Below are positions 16,502-25,014 of a stretch of DNA of 64,000 nt, one piece after another. Each line of letters starts with the position of its first letter. Position 1 is the stretch's first letter. Location: the NCBI RefSeq assembly GCF_006715145.1, contig NZ_VFMR01000001.1, positions 1,736,001 to 1,800,000 on the forward strand. Reading direction: 5' to 3'. A program made the position numbers and the translations under genes. The DNA comes from Microbacterium sp. SLBN-146. GTDB taxonomy: Bacteria; Actinomycetota; Actinomycetes; Actinomycetales; Microbacteriaceae. Under the pieces are notes generated by a model. That model did no database searches. It was not told the origin of the DNA and saw nothing but the letters and a program-made list of their open reading frames with translations.

Positions 16502-17377
16502 TCAGGGGGCGACTGCCGCGGGGCGACGGGCCCAGCGACTGCTGAGGATCCCGTGCTTCGGAGCCAGGAGCCACGCCCCGACGAAGAACGCCGTCGCGAC
16601 GAGGACGATCGTGCCGCCCGCCGGGAGGTCGACGCTCCACGACAGGTAGAGCCCGACGATCGCGCTGACGGCGCCGATGACGGGAGCCAATGTCATCATG
16701 ACCCCGAGCCGGTCGGTGAGCAGCCGCGCCGTCGCGGCGGGTGCGATCAACAGGGCCAGGACGAGGACGTTGCCGATCATCTGCACCGACAGGACGACCG
16801 CCATCGCGACGAGCGCGTAGAGGAGAAGATCGAGCGGAAGCACGGGCACCCCCGCGGCACGCGCCATCTCGCGATCGAGCGTGATCAGCACGAAGTCGCG
16901 ATGGAAGAGGAAGACGAACGCAAGGATGAGAGCGCCGCCGATCGCCACGACGACCACATCCTCGTCGGGGATTCCGGTGATCGAACCGAACAGGAACTGC
17001 TGCAGCGATCCCGCGTATCCCGGCGCTTGGCTGATGATGACGATCCCGAGCGCGAACGCCGCGACGAACAGCACGCCGATGATGCTGTCTTCGCGAAGGC
17101 GGCGGTTCTGCGAGAGGAGCGCGACGAGCACCGCCGTCACGACTCCCGCAACGGCTCCGCCCAGCACGAGGTTCCCCTGCAGGACGAACGCGACGGCGAG
17201 CCCGGGGAAGACGGCGTGCGCGACCGCGTCGCCGATGAACGCCATGCCGCGCAGCACGACGTACGTGCCGACGACCCCGGTCACGATGCTCGACATGATC
17301 GCCACGACGAGCGCTTTCGGCAGGAAGGCGAGGTCGGGATTGAGGAGGTCCTGGATGAAGTCGACGGGACTCAACAC
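16502..17377 (-). CDS. Anchored-repeat-type metal ABC permease
   Basis: A 291-residue ZnuB/MntB-family inner-membrane permease with eight to nine helices. MAFIGDAVAHAVFPGLAVAF near residue 45 and the loop around LDREMARAAGVPV are typical of this family. It ends the minus-strand operon of binding protein, anchored repeat protein, ATPase and permease, matching the anchored-repeat ABC transporter class. GTG at 17377 overlaps the ATPase stop by seven bases; TTG at 17374 is an alternative. Zinc or manganese import is expected. Confidence 0.87.
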   Translation of the reverse strand: MLSPVDFIQDLLNPDLAFLPKALVVAIMSSIVTGVVGTYVVLRGMAFIGDAVAHAVFPGLAVAFVLQGNLVLGGAVAGVVTAVLVALLSQNRRLREDSIIGVLFVAAFALGIVIISQAPGYAGSLQQFLFGSITGIPDEDVVVVAIGGALILAFVFLFHRDFVLITLDREMARAAGVPVLPLDLLLYALVAMAVVLSVQMIGNVLVLALLIAPAATARLLTDRLGVMMTLAPVIGAVSAIVGLYLSWSVDLPAGGTIVLVATAFFVGAWLLAPKHGILSSRWARRPAAVAP

Positions 17378-18150
17378 GGGACGCTCGCAAGAGTCGGATC
17401 CCCGGATGCCGCGCGCACGACCGCGAGCATGGGGTTGTCCGGCCTCACCTGGAAGGTGTGCATCCACAGCTCCGGCGAGGTGAGGTGCGCCGGAGCGGCA
17501 TCGGCCTGCACGGTGCGGTTGAGGAGGATCACGCGCGAGCAGTCGTGCAGGGCGGCCGCGATGTCGTGCGTCGTCATGACGAGCGCGCACCCTTCGCGAG
17601 CGAGTTGCGAGAAGAGGTCCATGAGGTGTTCGACCGTCGGCATGTCGAGGCCCGTGAACGGCTCGTCGAGCAGGAGGAGCGGCGGCGCGAGGGCGAGTGC
17701 ACGCGCCACGAGAACGCGCTGACGCTGTCCGCCGGACAGTTCGCCGACAGGACGGTCGCGCAGGTGCGAGAGACCGACGCGGTCGAGCGCCTCGTCGGCT
17801 GCCCGGTAGTCGGCCGCGCGGGGGCGGCGGAATCGACCGAGGAGCGCTGTCCGCCCGGTCAGGACGGTGTCACCGATCGAGATCGGGAAGTCCCACGCGA
17901 ACTCGTGCCGCTGCGGCACGAGGCCCACCGCGGAGCGCGAGCGCGATGCGGGCCCTCCCTGGACACGGATCGTCCCGCTCGCCGCGGGGATCATGCCGAG
18001 GATCGCGCGGAGGAGGCTCGTCTTTCCCGCTCCGTTAGGCCCCAGGACGCCGACGAACTCGCCACGATCGACGCGCATGCTGACGTCGTCGAGCACGCGG
18101 CGGCGCGCGAGGTCGACGCTCACGTGCTCGACCTCGAGGACGCCGCTCAT
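17371..18150 (-). CDS. Metal ABC transporter ATPase (anchored-repeat type)
   Basis: A 259-residue ABC ATPase. The Walker A motif is GPNGAGKTS near residue 37, the Q loop is LVPQRHE, the signature is LSGGQRQRV, Walker B is LLLLDEPFTGLD, and the switch His is in MTTHD. It energises the permease encoded next. Its ATG overlaps the stop of the anchored repeat protein gene by four bases. Confidence 0.93.
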   Translation of the reverse strand: MSGVLEVEHVSVDLARRRVLDDVSMRVDRGEFVGVLGPNGAGKTSLLRAILGMIPAASGTIRVQGGPASRSRSAVGLVPQRHEFAWDFPISIGDTVLTGRTALLGRFRRPRAADYRAADEALDRVGLSHLRDRPVGELSGGQRQRVLVARALALAPPLLLLDEPFTGLDMPTVEHLMDLFSQLAREGCALVMTTHDIAAALHDCSRVILLNRTVQADAAPAHLTSPELWMHTFQVRPDNPMLAVVRAASGDPTLASVPC

Positions 18151-19085
18151 GCTCCATGCTCCGTGCGCGGGGTCTCGCTGCGGGCCGCTCGACGGGCGCG
18201 CCGCGAGGCGACGCTTCCGACGACGACGCCGACCGCGAGGACGACAGTGATCCCGCCCGCGATGATCCAGGGCCAGGGCGCGGCATCCGTCTGCTGCTCC
18301 GCATCCGACTCGGGAGTCGCATCCGCTGCGGGCGAGTGGACCGACGACGTCAGGGCGAACGCTTCGTCGGGCGCGGTGCCCTCACCGACCGCGAACCGCA
18401 GAGAGCCGGATGCCACGACCTCTTCGCCCGCGATCGTCGTGGCGGCGAACGCGACATCGACGAGATACGCACCGGGTTCGCCGAAGACCCAGTTGGCGTG
18501 GGTGTGCGTGTTGAGCTCGATCCATGCCTCTTGCGGGTAGGCCTCCCGCGAAGAGAAGAGCACGTCGGGTTCGCCGAAGCTTCCGCTCTGCAGGAAGACC
18601 GTGACGGCGCCGGGGCCCGTGATGCCGGTGACGCGCAGAGTGACGCCGCGGTCGACCGCCTCGAGGACGCCGGGATCCTGCGTGTTCCACCCCACCCACA
18701 CGACGCCCGGAGCCTCGGTCTGCGGCACGACGTAGGCCCGTTCGCCCGGCGTGAGGTCGAGGAACTCGAAGCCCTCGGTCGGCACGTCGCGGGCGGCGGC
18801 GTCGGTCACCGCCAGTACGACATCGTCGCCGCTCCGCCATACGGGCGGCTCGGCCGAGTCGTCGTGGAGCCGCAGCTGCCACTGGCCATCGCGATGCAGG
18901 AGGCCGAGGTCGACGTGTCCCTCCGAGATGACGGCCTGGCCGGTGGCATCCTGCTGGTCGTCGTCGATGTCCTGATCGAGATCCGATACGGGGGTGACCG
19001 CTGCGAGAGCGAGGGCCAGGAGTGTTGTCGCGGCGATGCGGCGGAAGGGAAGCTGGCGGCGCATGAGTGCTTTCGTTTCGGTCAT
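18147..19085 (-). CDS. Choice-of-anchor M domain protein, membrane anchored
   Basis: A 312-residue exported protein. After a signal peptide (RRIAATTLLALALAAVTP) comes one anchored-repeat/choice-of-anchor M domain at about residues 50-240, with VVWVGWNTQDPGV, ITGPGAVTVFLQSGSFGEP and the His pair in NTHTHANWVFGEPGAYLVDV. A C-terminal helix (PWPWIIAGGITVVLAVGVVV) and Arg-rich tail anchor it. It is sandwiched by ATGA overlaps between binding-protein and ATPase genes, so it probably captures or relays metal at the cell surface. Confidence 0.82.
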   Translation of the reverse strand: MTETKALMRRQLPFRRIAATTLLALALAAVTPVSDLDQDIDDDQQDATGQAVISEGHVDLGLLHRDGQWQLRLHDDSAEPPVWRSGDDVVLAVTDAAARDVPTEGFEFLDLTPGERAYVVPQTEAPGVVWVGWNTQDPGVLEAVDRGVTLRVTGITGPGAVTVFLQSGSFGEPDVLFSSREAYPQEAWIELNTHTHANWVFGEPGAYLVDVAFAATTIAGEEVVASGSLRFAVGEGTAPDEAFALTSSVHSPAADATPESDAEQQTDAAPWPWIIAGGITVVLAVGVVVGSVASRRARRAARSETPRTEHGA

Positions 19086-20647
19086 CGGGTGAGGCAGTGG
19101 ACGAGAGAGTCGGCGTTGAAACGCATCATGTCGACGTAGGTCGGCACCTCGTCGTCGAGTGCGTCGCTGTAGATGGGGCACACGGCGATGTCGGCCTCGC
19201 GCGCGACCTCGGTGAGGGTGGACGACCGCGCCGCGAGCGCGGGCTCGAGGAACACCGCCGGCACCTCGAGCGTGCGGATCGTCTGGGTGAGCCGCTTACG
19301 GTCGGCGATGCTCGGCTCGGTCGCGGGGTTCGGCGTCACGAAGCCGGCGATCGTGAGGTCGTACGCGCGTCCGAGGTAGCCGAACGCGTCGTGCGCCGTG
19401 ACAAGCGTGCGTCGAGAGGGCGGTATGGACGCCACGGCGTCGCGCACGTACGCATCGAGTTCGTCGAGTTCGTCGATGTAGTCCGCGGCGTTGCTGCGGT
19501 AGAGCGCCGCGTTCGCGGGGTCGACCGCGACCAGCTCGTCGGCGATCGTCTTGACGTACGCGATCGCGTTCCGCACGTTCTGCCACAGGTGCGGGTCGAT
19601 CTCGCCGTGGACGTGTCGTCCGAGGACGGCCTGCGGCAGCTGATGGACGAGCGTTCCCGCGCGTCCGAGGAAGCGGTACGAGGGGTCTCCGGGGATCTCG
19701 AGGGCGGCCTTGCTGGGCACCGAGATGACGACATCCTCGAGGTCGAACCGCTCGCTGTGCGTCTCGGAGGTTCCGTGGGTGTGGTCGGCGATGACGAGCA
19801 TCCGTCGCCCCTCGAGGTCGACCGTGAGGTCGGTGTGGCCGGAGTCGAGCACGGTCGCGCCCGCGCGGACGCCGTGCGGATCGACGCCGACGGCGAAGGT
19901 GACGGTGCCGCCCGCGACGGGGATGCTCGGCTCTCCGGGCACGGCCGCGAGGCGGGCCGAGAGGTCGAGGGTGTAGACGCCGGGTTCCGTGAACGCCCAG
20001 CTGACGTGCGTGTGCGCATCCGGCGGCAGGGTCGCGGTGTCGTCGCGGTATCCGGATGCCTCGTCGAAGCCGTCCGATGAGTCGACGTAGACCGTGACAT
20101 CGCCGAACGACCCCGTGAGGTAGGCGAAGAGGTCGCCCGGACCGGACGCGCGGGTCGCACTGACGAGCACCGACGAGGAGCGGTCCGCACCCTCGGACCT
20201 GCCATCTCCTTCGACGCGCAGTCCGAGCCAGATGGCGTCGAGGGCGACGTTCTCGACGAGAGGGATGATCTCGGCTGCGTGCTTCACAGCGCTCTCGGCG
20301 AGTGCGATGTTCGGCACGTCGTCGCGCAGATTGGCGTCGAGGGCCTTCACGATGCCCTGTTGCTCGAGAAGCAGGTAGTTGGTGAACGCGATGTCCGCGT
20401 ACACGATGTCGCGGACATCGCGGAGCGTCGGCTCGTGGCTGTGCGGGTCGGCTCCTGGGGGCACGAGAGACGTCACGCCGACGGCCGATCCGCCGACGTT
20501 GCCGACGAGGTCCGCGAGGATCTGCGTCGTCGCGACAATGCGCAGCGGGCCGCCGGGCGGGGGAATGTCGGATGCCGCGGCGCATCCGGTCAGCGCGACG
20601 AGAGTGCCGAGGAGGGCGGCACTGGTGGCGCGGTGGCGCAGACGCAT
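19082..20647 (-). CDS. Anchored-repeat ABC transporter substrate-binding lipoprotein (ZnuA fused to anchor M domain)
   Basis: A 521-residue lipoprotein (lipobox LTGC near residue 22). Residues about 30-155 are the N-lobe of a ZnuA-type protein, with VPPGADPHSHEPTLRDV holding a metal-site His. Residues about 155-370 are an inserted anchored-repeat domain (TGSFGDVTVYVDSSDG; HTHVSWAFTEPGVYTLDL). The C-lobe resumes at GEIDPHLWQNVRNAIAYVK, with later ligands in VTAHDAFGYLG and PIYSDAL. The insertion falls where other ZnuA proteins carry a His-rich loop. It heads the transporter operon, directly behind a Zur-like box. Confidence 0.87.
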   Translation of the reverse strand: MRLRHRATSAALLGTLVALTGCAAASDIPPPGGPLRIVATTQILADLVGNVGGSAVGVTSLVPPGADPHSHEPTLRDVRDIVYADIAFTNYLLLEQQGIVKALDANLRDDVPNIALAESAVKHAAEIIPLVENVALDAIWLGLRVEGDGRSEGADRSSSVLVSATRASGPGDLFAYLTGSFGDVTVYVDSSDGFDEASGYRDDTATLPPDAHTHVSWAFTEPGVYTLDLSARLAAVPGEPSIPVAGGTVTFAVGVDPHGVRAGATVLDSGHTDLTVDLEGRRMLVIADHTHGTSETHSERFDLEDVVISVPSKAALEIPGDPSYRFLGRAGTLVHQLPQAVLGRHVHGEIDPHLWQNVRNAIAYVKTIADELVAVDPANAALYRSNAADYIDELDELDAYVRDAVASIPPSRRTLVTAHDAFGYLGRAYDLTIAGFVTPNPATEPSIADRKRLTQTIRTLEVPAVFLEPALAARSSTLTEVAREADIAVCPIYSDALDDEVPTYVDMMRFNADSLVHCLTR

Positions 20648-20705
20648 GGGGGCTCCGGTTCGGGTCGATGGGGATGTGCGAGCGACCGTGTCGATGCTAT
20701 ACGTT

Positions 20706-20724
20706 AACGATAATCATTCTCATT
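20706..20724. promoter_or_regulatory. Zur-like operator
   Basis: AACGATAATCATTCTCATT is a near-symmetric, AT-rich island matching the actinobacterial Zur box pattern. It lies between divergent genes starting at 20647 (minus) and 20747 (plus), placed to repress both when zinc is sufficient. Confidence 0.7.
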
Positions 20725-20746
20725 ACGGAAAGCCCGCGCTCCCCCC

Positions 20747-22336
20747 ATGGCACCCACCCGATCGCTCGACCCTGCTCTTCGTCCGCCCCGCCGCTCCTTC
20801 ATCAGGGTGATCGCTGCGGGAGTCGGTCTCACCCTCGGCATCGCGGGTGCCGCTGTCTCGGTCGTTCCGGCTGCGGCGGATGCGGCACGCGTCCCGCTCG
20901 CGGGAAGCGCGCCCATCGTGATCTCGCTCGCCGACGACGCTCTCGTGCTCGACGACTCTGCGGGAGACGACGTCGTGTATGCCGCCGGCGACGATGCGGG
21001 TCTCTCCTCGGCCGGGGTCGAGTGGTCGACGAGCGGCGTCAGCCTGGACACCGTGGCGCCGGAGCCGGACATCACGCTGCAGATTGTCGCGCTCGACGGT
21101 CCCGGCGATCTCGAGATCCTCGACGCGACCGGCGCGCCGCTCCTGCAGTCCGCGTCGAACGGGCGTGCCGAGGCCATCCTCGCCGCGGGCGAGAGCGGCT
21201 CCGGCACGTGGAGCTTCACCGAGCCGGGGGAGTACACGATCGCGCTCGAAGCCGCCGCGACGCTCGCGGACAGCGAGACCGTGGCATCCGAGCCGCGTAC
21301 GTACCGCATCTTGGTCGTCGACCCCGCGGCGGTGCCGGTCGAACAGCCGGTCGAGGTGCAGCCCGCCGAGCCGTCTGCGCCCGTCGACCCCGCTGCGCAG
21401 GCGGCTCGACAGGCATCCATCTCTCCTCTGGCGGCATCGGCCGACGACGCAGACGTCGAGGCTTCCGTCGCCGCGACGGCGACGCCCATTCCGACGCCGT
21501 CGGCGACGCCGGAGGCCGAGCAGTGCATCGCGACGCCCGTGACGACGACGGTGCGCCCCGACAACGTCGGCGTCGTGTCGTCGGGACACCTCGATTTCGG
21601 TCCCGTCGTCGACGGAAGCGAGATGCGCGCCCTGTTCAAGGACGACCGCCAGTCGCCCGCGCAGTGGGTCGATCCGGGAACCATCGTCATCCACCTCGCC
21701 GACAATGCCTCCGTGCAGGCGCCCGGAGGAGACTTCGCTTTTCTCGGCGGCGGCACTGTGTGGCAGATCCCGCTGACGCAGGATCCGGGCATCCCGTGGC
21801 TCGGGTGGAACACGCAGCATCCCACGATCGCGGGACACACGAACGGCACGATCGCGCTGACACTCGACGGTGTCGACGGGCCTGGCGACCTCGTCGTGTA
21901 CTCGCTCGACTCGTGGGGCGGCGTCGGCAACCGCTACTTCGGCACCGTCGACGGCTTCCCCCGCAGCACGGCGATCGAGGTCGGCGGCAGCGGCGTGCAC
22001 GTCCACGGCATCTGGGCGTTCACGCAGCCCGGCGCCTACCACGTGACCCTCACCTTCTCGGGAGACGTCGACGGCCAGCAGCGTTCCGGGACGAGCGTGC
22101 TCACGTTCTTCATCGGATCGGGGGATGCCGCGTCCGCGGCGCGCGAGCAGACGGTCACGACCTACGTCGGACGCACCGCCGACGGCGAGGAGTGCACCGT
22201 CGCGCTCGCCGACACGGGGCTCGATGCCTCGACCGCCGACCTCGCCGGCCTCTCGGGAACCCTCGTCGTCGTGGGCCTCGCCCTCTTCGGCGCCGCCGCC
22301 CTCGCTCCTCGTCCCCGCCGCTCGCGCGCGTCCTGA
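20747..22336 (+). CDS. Anchored repeat surface protein with choice-of-anchor M domain(s)
   Basis: A 529-residue exported protein. The signal peptide lies near residues 17-45. A first, partly degenerate repeat at about 50-190 (DGPGDLEILDATG; GTWSFTEPGEYTIAL, lacking the His pair) is followed by a Pro/Ala linker. A full anchor M domain occupies about 280-460 (SGHLDFGPVVDG, IPWLGWNTQHPTI, VHVHGIWAFTQPGAYHVTL). A C-terminal helix (LVVVGLALFGAAAL) and RPRRSRAS tail anchor it. It corresponds to the ABC-transporter-associated wall protein of anchored-repeat systems. It heads the plus-strand operon behind the Zur-like box. Confidence 0.8.
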   Translation: MAPTRSLDPALRPPRRSFIRVIAAGVGLTLGIAGAAVSVVPAAADAARVPLAGSAPIVISLADDALVLDDSAGDDVVYAAGDDAGLSSAGVEWSTSGVSLDTVAPEPDITLQIVALDGPGDLEILDATGAPLLQSASNGRAEAILAAGESGSGTWSFTEPGEYTIALEAAATLADSETVASEPRTYRILVVDPAAVPVEQPVEVQPAEPSAPVDPAAQAARQASISPLAASADDADVEASVAATATPIPTPSATPEAEQCIATPVTTTVRPDNVGVVSSGHLDFGPVVDGSEMRALFKDDRQSPAQWVDPGTIVIHLADNASVQAPGGDFAFLGGGTVWQIPLTQDPGIPWLGWNTQHPTIAGHTNGTIALTLDGVDGPGDLVVYSLDSWGGVGNRYFGTVDGFPRSTAIEVGGSGVHVHGIWAFTQPGAYHVTLTFSGDVDGQQRSGTSVLTFFIGSGDAASAAREQTVTTYVGRTADGEECTVALADTGLDASTADLAGLSGTLVVVGLALFGAAALAPRPRRSRAS

Positions 22337-22382
22337 CCTCACCCCGGCCACAAGGCCACAACCCATAGAAAGGATGTCCCCG

Positions 22383-23855
22383 ATGACATCTCTCCGTTCC
22401 CGTCCACGGTTGACCGTGGCAGCGGTCGCGGCGCTCGCCGTCGGAGCCTCCGTGCTCCTCGCAGCGCCCGCGCACGCCGACGATATCGCTGAACCGATCA
22501 GCTTCGACACGGGTCACATCGACACGTTCAACATCGCGGTGAATGACGACGGCAGCATCCGTCTGAATCTCCAGGAGGACGTGACCGGTTCGCACGTGCA
22601 GCGCACCCCCGAGTCGGTCGAGCTGGTCGTGAAGAACTCCGCGTACCAGGAGAACCTGCCGTCGGCCTACCTCCCCGTCGGGGCGCCGACGTCGCTGTGG
22701 TACCTGCCGCTGACGCAGGACCCCGATCTGCTGTGGCCGGGCTGGAACAGCCAGGGCGCCGCGGGCGCGTGGGGCGGTCAGTCCACCGTCGACATCGTCG
22801 TGAGCGACGTCGACGGTCCCGGTGACGTCTACCTCTGGTCGTCGGGCACGTTCGGCGACCCGCGGACGCTCCTCGCCGACGGCGCGTGGAAGTTCCCCGG
22901 GACCATCCGGCAGACCTTCCTCGCTCACTCGCACGCCAACTGGGGCTTCACGGCCGCGGGCACCTACAAGCTCACGGTGCAGGCGACGATCACGAGCGCC
23001 GATGGTGCGCGGACCTCGACGTCCGAGGTCGAGACCTACACGTTCGTCGTCCAGGGCGACGCGACGGAACAGCCGCCGACCGACGTGACGCTCGGCATCG
23101 AGAACGTGGGTGCGCACTACCACACGGGTGATGTCGCGTCTCTCCGGGCCGTGCCGTCGGAAGACGTCTCGGACCACTTCCACTGGTTCACGCGTGCATC
23201 TGCTGACGCGGAGTGGGAGGTCGTCAGCGGCGCCTTCAGCTCGACGTACGGCTTCATCGTGACGAGCGAGCAGCAGGTCAAGGCGGTCCTCTACGACGGC
23301 AACCACACCGCCATCGCCGAGAGCGCACCCGTCGACATCCACATCGACGACCACGGCAACACTCCGGGCGTCGGACCCGAGATCAACGTCTCCCTGCCCG
23401 CGAACGAGGGAGCCCTCGTCCTCAGCGTCAGCGCGGAGGGCGAGTCGACGACCCTCAGCGACCTCACGCTCAGCTCGACCGCCGACCGGTACGAGTCGAC
23501 GGGGTCGCTCACGGGCATCACGGTCACCGACACCCGCGCAACGGCTCCCGGATGGTCGTCGTCGGGCCGTGTCCGCGCGCTCGCGAGCGTCGACGGGGGA
23601 GTCCTCGACGGCAAGTACCTCGGATGGACGCCGAAGGTCGTGAGCTCGTCGAGCGGCCAGACCGTCACCGCCGGTCCGGCCGTCGCTCCCGGCTTCGCCG
23701 CGGGCAACGGCATCAAGGGCTGGAGCGTCCTCGGCTCGGCACCCGCCGGTGCATCGGTCGGTACGGCCGTTCTCGGTGCGGACATCCGTGTCGAGGCGCC
23801 GACCACGATCGAGGTCGGCGACTACGCCGGCATCGTGCTCATCACCGTCATCTGA
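22383..23855 (+). CDS. Secreted protein with anchor M domain and WxL-like C-terminal domain
   Basis: A 490-residue exported protein with signal peptide RLTVAAVAALAVGAS and cleavage after AHA near residue 37. An anchor M domain spans about 38-220 (SFDTGHIDTFNIAVNDDG, DLLWPGWNSQG, AHSHANWGFTAAGTYKL). A second beta domain spans about 225-335. The C-terminal 150 residues contain TVTDTRATAPGWSSSGRVRA and GKYLGWTPKV, resembling the WxL cell-wall-binding domain although the exact WxL tripeptides are altered. ATG at 22383 fits the AGAAAGG ribosome site. The next gene encodes the matching DUF916-type partner. Confidence 0.75.
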   Translation: MTSLRSRPRLTVAAVAALAVGASVLLAAPAHADDIAEPISFDTGHIDTFNIAVNDDGSIRLNLQEDVTGSHVQRTPESVELVVKNSAYQENLPSAYLPVGAPTSLWYLPLTQDPDLLWPGWNSQGAAGAWGGQSTVDIVVSDVDGPGDVYLWSSGTFGDPRTLLADGAWKFPGTIRQTFLAHSHANWGFTAAGTYKLTVQATITSADGARTSTSEVETYTFVVQGDATEQPPTDVTLGIENVGAHYHTGDVASLRAVPSEDVSDHFHWFTRASADAEWEVVSGAFSSTYGFIVTSEQQVKAVLYDGNHTAIAESAPVDIHIDDHGNTPGVGPEINVSLPANEGALVLSVSAEGESTTLSDLTLSSTADRYESTGSLTGITVTDTRATAPGWSSSGRVRALASVDGGVLDGKYLGWTPKVVSSSSGQTVTAGPAVAPGFAAGNGIKGWSVLGSAPAGASVGTAVLGADIRVEAPTTIEVGDYAGIVLITVI

Positions 23856-23863
23856 CACCGAAC

Positions 23864-23903
23864 GTGACGGGCGTCGCCGCGATCCGCGCGCGGCGCCCGT
23901 CAC
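23864..23903 (+). terminator. Intra-operon hairpin
   Basis: GTGACGGGCG (23864-23873) pairs with CGCCCGTCAC (23894-23903), extended by CCGCG/CGCGG after a small bulge. It sits between the WxL-like gene and the DUF916-like gene and may reduce expression of the latter. Confidence 0.5.
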
Positions 23904-23917
23904 GCCGTGAGGACCTC

Positions 23918-24961
23918 ATGAACGTCACCCGTCGCCTGTTCGCCGCCACCGTTTTCGGTGCCGGGATCGCCGTCATCGCCGCGGGCCCGGCCCTCGGGCT
24001 GGCGGCACCCGTCGACCCGAGCGACTCGGACTCGTCTCGGCAGACCTGGGCGGTCGTGCCCGCGTCGCCCGAGGGACCCGACGGGCGGGCCCAGCTCGAG
24101 TACGTCGCGCAGCCGGGAACGGCGGCAGTCGATCACGTCGCGGTACGCAACTTCGGCACGTCGCCGCTCACGGTCGAGCTCTACGCACAGGATGCCGCGA
24201 CCACGAGCGACGGATCGTTCGACCTGCTCGCGGGCGATGAGACCTCGCGGGCGATCGGCAGCTGGATCGCGCTCGACACCGAGACGGTCACGATTGAGCC
24301 GCGGAGCGCCGTCGTCGTCCCGTTCACGATCGACATCCCCGCCGACGCCGAGCCCGGCGATCATGCGGGCGGCATCGTCGCGGTCAACGCCGTCGACGCC
24401 GCGAACGGCTCGTCGACCCAATACCGCGTCGGCACGCGGGTCTACACGCGCGTCGCGGGCGCCGTCGATCCCGCGCTGATCGTGGAGCGCATCGACGGGG
24501 CGTACGAGGCGCCGCTGTCCCCCTTCCCCGTGGGGACCGTCCCGATCGGTGCGACCCTCGTCAACACCGGCAACATCCGGCTCACGCCCGAGGCGGTCGT
24601 GCGTGCGACGTCGATCTTCGGGTGGTGGAGTGCGGAGGTGCCGCTGTCCGGCATCCCCGAGATCCTTCCCGATGCTGCGACCGCAGCATCCGCCGTGCTC
24701 GACGACGTTCCCGCGCTCGGGCCGCTGTGGGTGACGGTCGAGGTTCCGTCCGTGACGTCGTCGGGTCAGGAGCTCGTCGAGTCGGTACGGACCGAGAGCG
24801 TCACGGTCATCGTGTGGGCGGTGCCGTGGATCGCCCTGGCTGCCATCGCCCTTCTCCTCCTCGCCGCCGTCACCGCCGTGATCAACCTGCGCCGCCGCCG
24901 CCGCGCATCCGTCGCCCCTCAAGATCCACTTGTCGTAAATGACGCGTCGGGAGCCCTCTGA
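23918..24961 (+). CDS. DUF916-type WxL-interacting membrane protein
   Basis: A 347-residue protein with signal peptide, two immunoglobulin-like extracellular domains and a C-terminal transmembrane helix (VPWIALAAIALLLLAAV) with an Arg-rich stop-transfer tail. TWAVVPASPEGPDGR, AVDHVAVRNFGTSPLTVEL and IPADAEPGDHAGGIVAV are typical of the DUF916 peptidoglycan-binding domain of WxL-interacting proteins. It would dock the preceding WxL-like protein at the envelope. Its last codons, reading about DPLVVNDASGAL, come from the left arm of an intergenic palindrome. Confidence 0.75.
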   Translation: MNVTRRLFAATVFGAGIAVIAAGPALGLAAPVDPSDSDSSRQTWAVVPASPEGPDGRAQLEYVAQPGTAAVDHVAVRNFGTSPLTVELYAQDAATTSDGSFDLLAGDETSRAIGSWIALDTETVTIEPRSAVVVPFTIDIPADAEPGDHAGGIVAVNAVDAANGSSTQYRVGTRVYTRVAGAVDPALIVERIDGAYEAPLSPFPVGTVPIGATLVNTGNIRLTPEAVVRATSIFGWWSAEVPLSGIPEILPDAATAASAVLDDVPALGPLWVTVEVPSVTSSGQELVESVRTESVTVIVWAVPWIALAAIALLLLAAVTAVINLRRRRRASVAPQDPLVVNDASGAL

Positions 24962-24980
24962 GCCGACATTTACGACAAGT
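24928..24980. repeat. ACTTGTC-type palindrome, copy C
   Basis: ACTTGTCGTAAATG (24928-24941) and CATTTACGACAAGT (24967-24980) are perfect complements. The left arm is translated as the C-terminus of the DUF916-type protein; the right arm lies before the convergent luxS stop. It is positioned as a bidirectional terminator. Confidence 0.85.
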
Positions 24981-25014
24981 CGATGGGGGGATGGATGCCG
25001 GTGAGCGAGGGGAG

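Noticed and set aside
16346-17722. 458-residue frame antisense to the metal permease gene
   Set aside because: Highly charged repetitive sequence without family similarity; opposite strand encodes a clear membrane protein.
22374-22382. ATG 22374 as start of the WxL-like protein
   Set aside because: It overlaps the AGAAAGGA ribosome site itself; ATG 22383 has proper spacing.
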